Shown: positions 17,400 through 21,429 of the stretch, piece after piece
Layout of the letters: each line of letters opens with the position of its first letter
How positions within the stretch are numbered: the first letter of the stretch is position 1
Assembly: GCA_046530935.1 (NCBI GenBank)
Contig: JBHEQW010000031.1
Location: 1-21,429, forward strand
Source: Arsenophonus sp046530935
GTDB taxonomy: Bacteria > Pseudomonadota > Gammaproteobacteria > Enterobacterales > Enterobacteriaceae
Length of the DNA: 21,429 bases
Direction of reading: 5' to 3'
Notes under the pieces: generated by a model
What the model was told of the DNA's origin: nothing
The model's input: only the letters and a program-made list of their open reading frames with translations
The model's database searches: none
Made by a program: the position numbers and the translations under genes

Positions 17400-18110
17400 T
17401 TTTCTGTTTGACAAACTTAGCGTCTATAAAAAGTAGCCTATCAGTACACTAAATACCTTTGTATGAATCTGAAAACTATACTTATAAATTCTTTAATCAA
17501 AAAAGCAAATAATCACAGTTTTTCAGTTTTTTGTAAACACTCATCTTCAGCTACCTTACATTATATACCTTTAGTAATAGTGTTCTTTCTTTACAATTCG
17601 ACAAGAAAGCATAGTAAGGACCAATTCTTAAAATGCCTTGCTGAATATTACTAATACATTGCACGATCATCTCTTCTGCGCCAGGATCTAATGGCAATAT
17701 GCTTTAATAATATTGGTGGTCATAGTAGTGATGTACAACCACTCCAAATCGATAATACCACAGTTTTAACGCAGATAAGACAAGTAGATGTTTAAGGTAT
17801 AGCCTAAAAGTATTTCATGCTATGCTACTGATCACCTTTCGTCTTTTTATAGAAAATACAATTTCCAATACCGTTTATACTGTGCCTTCAAGTAACCAGG
17901 CACTATTTTCTGCCCAAATATGCCAAAAAGCATGAAGAGCCACTGGAATTTATTAAGTCATAGCTATAAGCCAACAGCAGAATAATAGTCCATCACCAGA
18001 TTTATTCAATCGCCTTTTTTTGAAAAACAAAACATGGCATACAGCATCTTTAATATCCAGACCAACACAAGTAATTGGAATAAAACATATAGATGTTGAT
18101 TGAATTATCT
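17400..18110 (-). mobile_element. Probable IS110-family remnant
   Basis: On the minus strand, ITCVGLDIKDAVCHVLFFKK (near 18020-18080) resembles the DEDD transposase start of IS110 elements (TTVGLDIAKNVFQVH). WHIWAE then LLEGTV near 17885-17930 resemble HYWAR...LGHTV. KKTKGDQ and CLICVKTV near 17760-17855 resemble KTNKTDA and RFVPVKT. The order and spacing fit, but each match is short and many stops intervene. The 5' and 3' ends are not resolved. Another transposase family, or chance similarity, cannot be excluded. Confidence 0.42.
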
Positions 18111-19010
18111 ACTTTCATAAATACGCAATGTAGAGGAAATACAACTTTCGGCACTCTATTTTGCGTACCTACTGCAGCATACTACACACTGCTGGTCAGA
18201 AACAGAGCATTGAGAATCACACAATTATTGTTGAAAAAGGCTAAAAAGATGTGGAATATACTGAAAGTAATATGTTTTGCAACCCAGTTGCAATCAAGCC
18301 AAAACATAAGCCTGATGTACTAATAAGTACTAGGTAGCCTTTGATGCCATATAAACTGAAGGCTTTTGACTTACAGCTTTTGCAGAAAAAACGATGCTTA
18401 GGAACCATTCATAAAAGAGCCGCATTAATATCCCCAGGATATTCATAGAATGAATACCACAGGTAAGCATTAGCTATAGGTAGATAGATAGCTCAAAAAA
18501 TTGCCATTTTCATACTGTTTTTCAAGAAAGTTATTAGAACAGTCATTAATGACGAAAACAAGTTTAGTTGGGCATGGTGGATCTGGATGGAGAGAGGATT
18601 ATGATTATATATCTAGGTAAATTACACTATTGGTATATTGCCATAGGCATATAAATCATAATCTTCTCTACATTTGTAAGATCTATCGCCCAAATTATCT
18701 TTGTATTTGTCCAAGAGTAGTTAAGGATACGCGGATTCATCACCTATATGTAATAGATGATAAATTTATCGGCAAGGACATTTTTAATAATTTGCCAATT
18801 CAACGCAGCTGTATATAGTATCATCGTCTTTTAATTTTATCGTTGCTTAAAACCAAGGATAATTGTAACTAAATATGTATAATACTTTTGCATATCGAAA
18901 AAATTGAGACAGAGAGTTAAATAGCATTGCTCTATAACCTCTCTTTTATGCTATTAAAAAAAACTTAGCCAGATCTCTACTAATTTATTTCAAGAGAGAT
19001 AAGATCGTAA
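18111..19010. other. Unassigned, probably decayed IS or gene debris
   Basis: Several open stretches of 60-75 codons occur on the plus strand (for example 18093-18323 and 18630-18818). They lack ribosome binding sites and recognisable motifs. A minus-strand stretch near 18340-18600 has vaguely transposase-like runs that I could not place. Confidence 0.4.
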
Positions 19011-19136
19011 ATGTCTTCAAATAAAATGGAGTCTAATACGTTAAGTCGCGTGTTACACTGCCTTTTATCTTGTTTATTATGTATTTTTTTTAGTGTGTTT
19101 ATTCTAAACCATCTAGATGAATTCCTGAAAAATTAA
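19011..19136 (+). CDS. Candidate 41-residue membrane-type small ORF, unknown
   Basis: The ATG at 19011 opens 41 codons ending at TAA 19134-19136. The AAGAGA of CAAGAGAGAT lies about 14 bases upstream, a weak and rather distant ribosome site. The peptide has a polar start (MSSNKMESNTLSR), one hydrophobic span of about 19 residues rich in Leu, Cys and Phe (residues 15-33), and an acidic end (NHLDEFLKN), so it could be a single-pass membrane peptide. It ends just before the IS1595-family copy B homology begins. It matches no family I know, and in AT-rich DNA it may be chance or a truncated gene. Confidence 0.2.
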   Translation: MSSNKMESNTLSRVLHCLLSCLLCIFFSVFILNHLDEFLKN

Positions 19137-19137
19137 A

Positions 19138-19463
19138 ATGTTGCAAAGTATAAAACAGTACTTAAATCATGAACAGCTACGAAGCAACCTATATTCGCCG
19201 ATAATAGCATAGTGTGCTTATAGTTCATTCCGGAGAAACAAAACAAACATAAATGCACTAAATGGCATTTTTGAAATCGACGAAATATTTTTCCATAAAT
19301 CATTTTAAATGAAAATAAAGGACAGAAGGAAATAAAAACAAAGAACGAATCGTTATTTTCATCAACAGAGATCGACAAGGTCTGTGTATGTAATGAGATT
19401 CTTTGAGAGTTAAATGTAAAATGTTTTAGGTGTTTTCTTAAGAATATTATCGATAACTAACAA
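19138..19463 (+). mobile_element. IS1595-family remnant, copy B, broken at its 3' side
   Basis: LNGIFEIDEIFFHKSF (19258-19308) matches the catalytic start of IS1595 transposases (LNGIVEIDETFF..SFKG). After a frameshift, ERIVIFINRDRQG (19343-19381) matches EQ..VLVARDR.G. The stretch 19392-19455 resembles copy A (reverse complement of about 5530-5585) base by base, including the shared TGTTTTCTT. Homology ends where IS256-family copy 5 starts at 19465, so copy 5 probably jumped into this element. The 3' half of the transposase is not recognised with confidence on the far side of copy 5. Confidence 0.6.
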
Positions 19464-19464
19464 T

Positions 19465-20801
19465 AGTTATTAAGAAATCTAGTATATGATGGTTAGAGTC
19501 CTAAGCTTTAATGCTTCATGAATCTGTTTTTCATTTTTAAGTTAGATCTTGCTTAACTACTAAGGTCAAGCAAATCAAATCTCTTTATCTAAGTTTCAGC
19601 TTTTCTGACAAGATGAGAGCAGCTTCGATAGCATTGAAAGAGTTGTTTTTCTTAAAATACACTTCTTTGCGTATTAGAGCTGAACGCCACGTCTGTTGAG
19701 GTGAAGTTGTAAAATACAAGAAATTCTTCTCGATTTTTCTCCACCTAGTCATCGCTTCAGGACATTTCTCTGAAAATCTTGACAAGAAAACATCAAGGGA
19801 TTTATTATCGGCATCATAGATCTCTGCCAGCCATATTCACCTGCAGATCAGCCTTAATTTTAATTGCATACCTTTAACTTTGAGGAGTAAAGCTAAGCAC
19901 ATTAGTTGTTTTGTACACCAAACAATGTTGCCACTGCCTTTCCTAGAATACCTTTACCATCGCATTTCAAAAACTAATGATACAATCTTTATTAGCAAGT
20001 CTAATAAAGATACAATTAAGCAACGAACTCGCAGACACTTGAGAACTTTAGCCAAGTTCGCTTTTGACTCCCGATAACCATCTTCGATCTAAATTAGCTA
20101 TTTACGCCAATGCTTAGTTACGCCGATAATGACCAAAGCATGAAAAGACGATCATCTTGTTTGATAGGACTATCTATGCCATAGATCCAGAAATAAGAAT
20201 AGCGCGCGTATCACTTAAATCACATAAGTACCATTCCTGTATTCTTCAAGCCATTGTTGTTTTAATCTCCTTATGATACTTGAAAGAAACTATGTTCTTA
20301 TTTTTATTGAAAAGTGCTAACATGGCTTCATGAAAATCACCTGGTGAGATAACTCGCAGGGACATGTATACTAACAATTTTTTGACGCTATTTTGCACGC
20401 TTCAAATAAGATGGTAGTTAACAAGTGTTGAAGCATATTCCGTTACTTCTGTGGATCCAACATAACATTAAGTACTTTAATATTAGAATTCCATATACCA
20501 ATCTGTATAATTAAGTGTAGCAAATAACCGTTACAGGCGATGATGGCATTGCCTTTCCATCGACAAGGCAGCGTTCAGGACGCTATCACAACATAGCTTC
20601 GAACTAAGCCCTAAACGGCACTTGCTATCAGCTAGCCTGGACTATTATTGATATGTTCATTAAGCAGTTCACAACTAATATCTGATTTTACGGATACATG
20701 TATATGGTAGAGACTTTTTATAGTATAACATTTCAATGTTATTAAAATCATTCATTAAATGAATCAATAATGGACACATACCAGCACCATCTTCAAAACT
20801 C
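19465..20801 (-). mobile_element. IS256-family remnant, copy 5 (minus strand, dead)
   Basis: The ends match the other copies in reverse: GAGTTTTGAAGATGG (complement of 20787-20801) and CTTAATAACT (complement of 19465-19474). Transposase parts read leftward. Near 20340-20450 are YLKRAK and then RVISPGDFHEAML (family YLKRTK...KGISTGDFQEAL). DDRLFML near 20130-20160 and EDGYRES near 20050-20085 follow (family DDRLCLLVIIGV, VEDGYRESEA). QHCLVYKTTNVL lies near 19895-19930 (family QRCWVHKTANVL). The final part near 19585-19785 reads EKCPEAMTRWRKIEKNFLYF and KKNNSFNAIEAA with frameshifts (family KYPKAM..L.KDRE.LLAFY). All frames are broken. Confidence 0.85.
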
Positions 20802-21000
20802 TATACAGATTAGTTATTAGTATATTATATCATCCTAGATAGATAGTATGATTTTTGAATAATTTGGCTTTAGTTTTAAATTAATATTTCATAGACTTAG
20901 ACTGAAATGAAATTTTTCTACCTAATATACTGATTATGGTAAATCCTGATTATACAGTCAAACATATCGATTTATACAGAGTGATCTCAATCTCTTGATC
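20802..21000. other. Short unassigned stretch beside IS256-family copy 5
   Basis: If copy 5 landed in IS1595-family copy B, the missing 3' half should be here. I can find only faint resemblance and no firm match. Confidence 0.3.
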
Positions 21001-21240
21001 AGAATTAAAATTGTTCTATAACAAGCTCTGTATACAGCAAACTGTCGAATTCATGTTTTTCAGTGCATGATTGTTTTCGTATACGAAAAAGGCTGCCTGT
21101 AAATTCTTTGCTATTGTTATAAGTATCCAATGACTTATAGCTATGGTGAACATGCTTAGTTAAGATTAAGTAAGAAGCGTCAAACATTAGCTTCAGACTT
21201 GACCTTATAAAAATTGATAAAAACCAATTAAGGAGCATGA
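21000..21240 (-). mobile_element. Possible IS5-family transposase scrap
   Basis: A minus-strand frame open for 77 codons ends with EKHEFDSLLYTELVIEQF. This resembles the stretch EPVEYDK..YK.RN.IERLF near the end of IS5-group transposases, where the final catalytic Glu of Y-R-E type motifs lies; here the Arg is replaced by Leu or Val. Upstream, YKSLDTYNNSKE resembles the DKGYDS...R segment. It breaks off at a stop where the NKLK.FRRIATRY block should follow. Homology is short, so this is tentative. Confidence 0.35.
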
Positions 21241-21429
21241 TCTATACCTATGAAAAGATAATGTCGTAAAGTTTTATTTTGGATTTGCAGAAAATATTTC
21301 ATATCTATGTGCACATGTGCACAAATAACCGACCTTATAAATTTTAAACATTTTATGTTTTGCCTTCCCCTAGTTTTTCCTGTCTAATTTCACATAAATT
21401 CCTCAGCATTGATTGCGTAAACAGCAATC
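21241..21429. other. Unassigned right edge
   Basis: No coding sequence can be supported, and apart from the palindrome nothing stands out. The window ends without a recognisable gene. Confidence 0.35.
21308..21323. repeat. Perfect 16-base palindrome
   Basis: TGTGCACATGTGCACA reads the same on both strands and is much richer in G and C than its surroundings. No gene or promoter adjoins it. It could be a protein-binding relic or an alternating purine-pyrimidine tract. Confidence 0.5.

Larger units (their letters stand above)
16565..17400. other. Non-coding region downstream of satP
   Basis: I see no assignable gene. In E. coli the next gene is mog, facing the other way, and I could not read mog fragments here. 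The region contains one copy of the dispersed repeat (16708-16759) and a perfect hairpin (17007-17032). Confidence 0.45.

Noticed and set aside
17463..17654. Plus-strand open frames at 17463-17654, 18093-18323 and 18630-18818 as genes
   Set aside because: They are short, lack ribosome sites, match no family, and fall in IS debris or AT-rich filler.
18340..18600. IS1182-like transposase on the minus strand
   Set aside because: Some runs looked vaguely similar, but no motif aligned over more than a few residues.
19133..19378. Minus-strand frame of 81 codons
   Set aside because: It lies antisense to the IS1595-family copy B remnant, whose transposase motifs read on the plus strand.
1..21429. 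CRISPR array, tRNA or rRNA genes, phage or defence genes
   Set aside because: I saw no regularly spaced short repeats, no tRNA T-arm pattern in a foldable context, and no recognisable phage or defence proteins on either strand.

Overview
The window looks like a piece of the chromosome of a host-restricted gammaproteobacterium (Enterobacterales) in the middle of genome decay. Only four genes are open: manA, fumC, dnaJ and dnaK. By the coordinates given here they cover about 26% of the window. The rest is AT-rich, stop-ridden DNA in which decayed insertion sequences and two decayed housekeeping loci can still be read. The four proteins match enterobacterial families over their whole length. The pattern of single conserved genes in a sea of dead IS copies is typical of recently acquired insect endosymbionts. 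An Arsenophonus- or Sodalis-like organism is my guess; the sequence alone does not prove the genus.

Layout, left to right. 1-1010: unassigned, with one gene-like fragment on the minus strand. 1020-2395: remains of proB and proA (proline synthesis), cut by IS256-family copy 1 (2396-3687). 3720-4895: manA on the minus strand. 5240-7630: an IS1595-family remnant, a deleted IS256-family copy (2) and an IS481-family remnant. 7833-9230: fumC on the plus strand. 9413-10862: IS256-family copy 3. 10996-14181: dnaJ and dnaK on the minus strand, with a sigma-32-type promoter in front of dnaK. 14333-15745: IS256-family copy 4. About 16030-16564: a satP (yaaH) pseudogene with a strong stem-loop behind it. 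17400-18110: a probable IS110-family remnant. 19138-20801: a second IS1595-family remnant abutted by IS256-family copy 5 on the minus strand. 21000-21240: a possible IS5-family scrap.

The surviving genes serve general physiology: the DnaK/DnaJ chaperone pair, heat-stable fumarase of the TCA cycle, and mannose-6-phosphate isomerase. Two old neighbourhoods can still be seen. One is divergent manA/fumC, with any fumA between them replaced by IS debris. The other is divergent dnaKJ/satP. The five IS256-family copies sit at or next to most junctions between loci, so recombination or insertion involving this element probably shaped the region.

The most notable single observation is in dnaJ. It stops at a TGA, yet the next 23 codons in the same frame still encode the normal C-terminal tail of DnaJ. 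This is a fresh nonsense mutation in a core chaperone gene. I found no convincing new biological system, CRISPR array, RNA gene or defence locus. The interest lies in the decay process.
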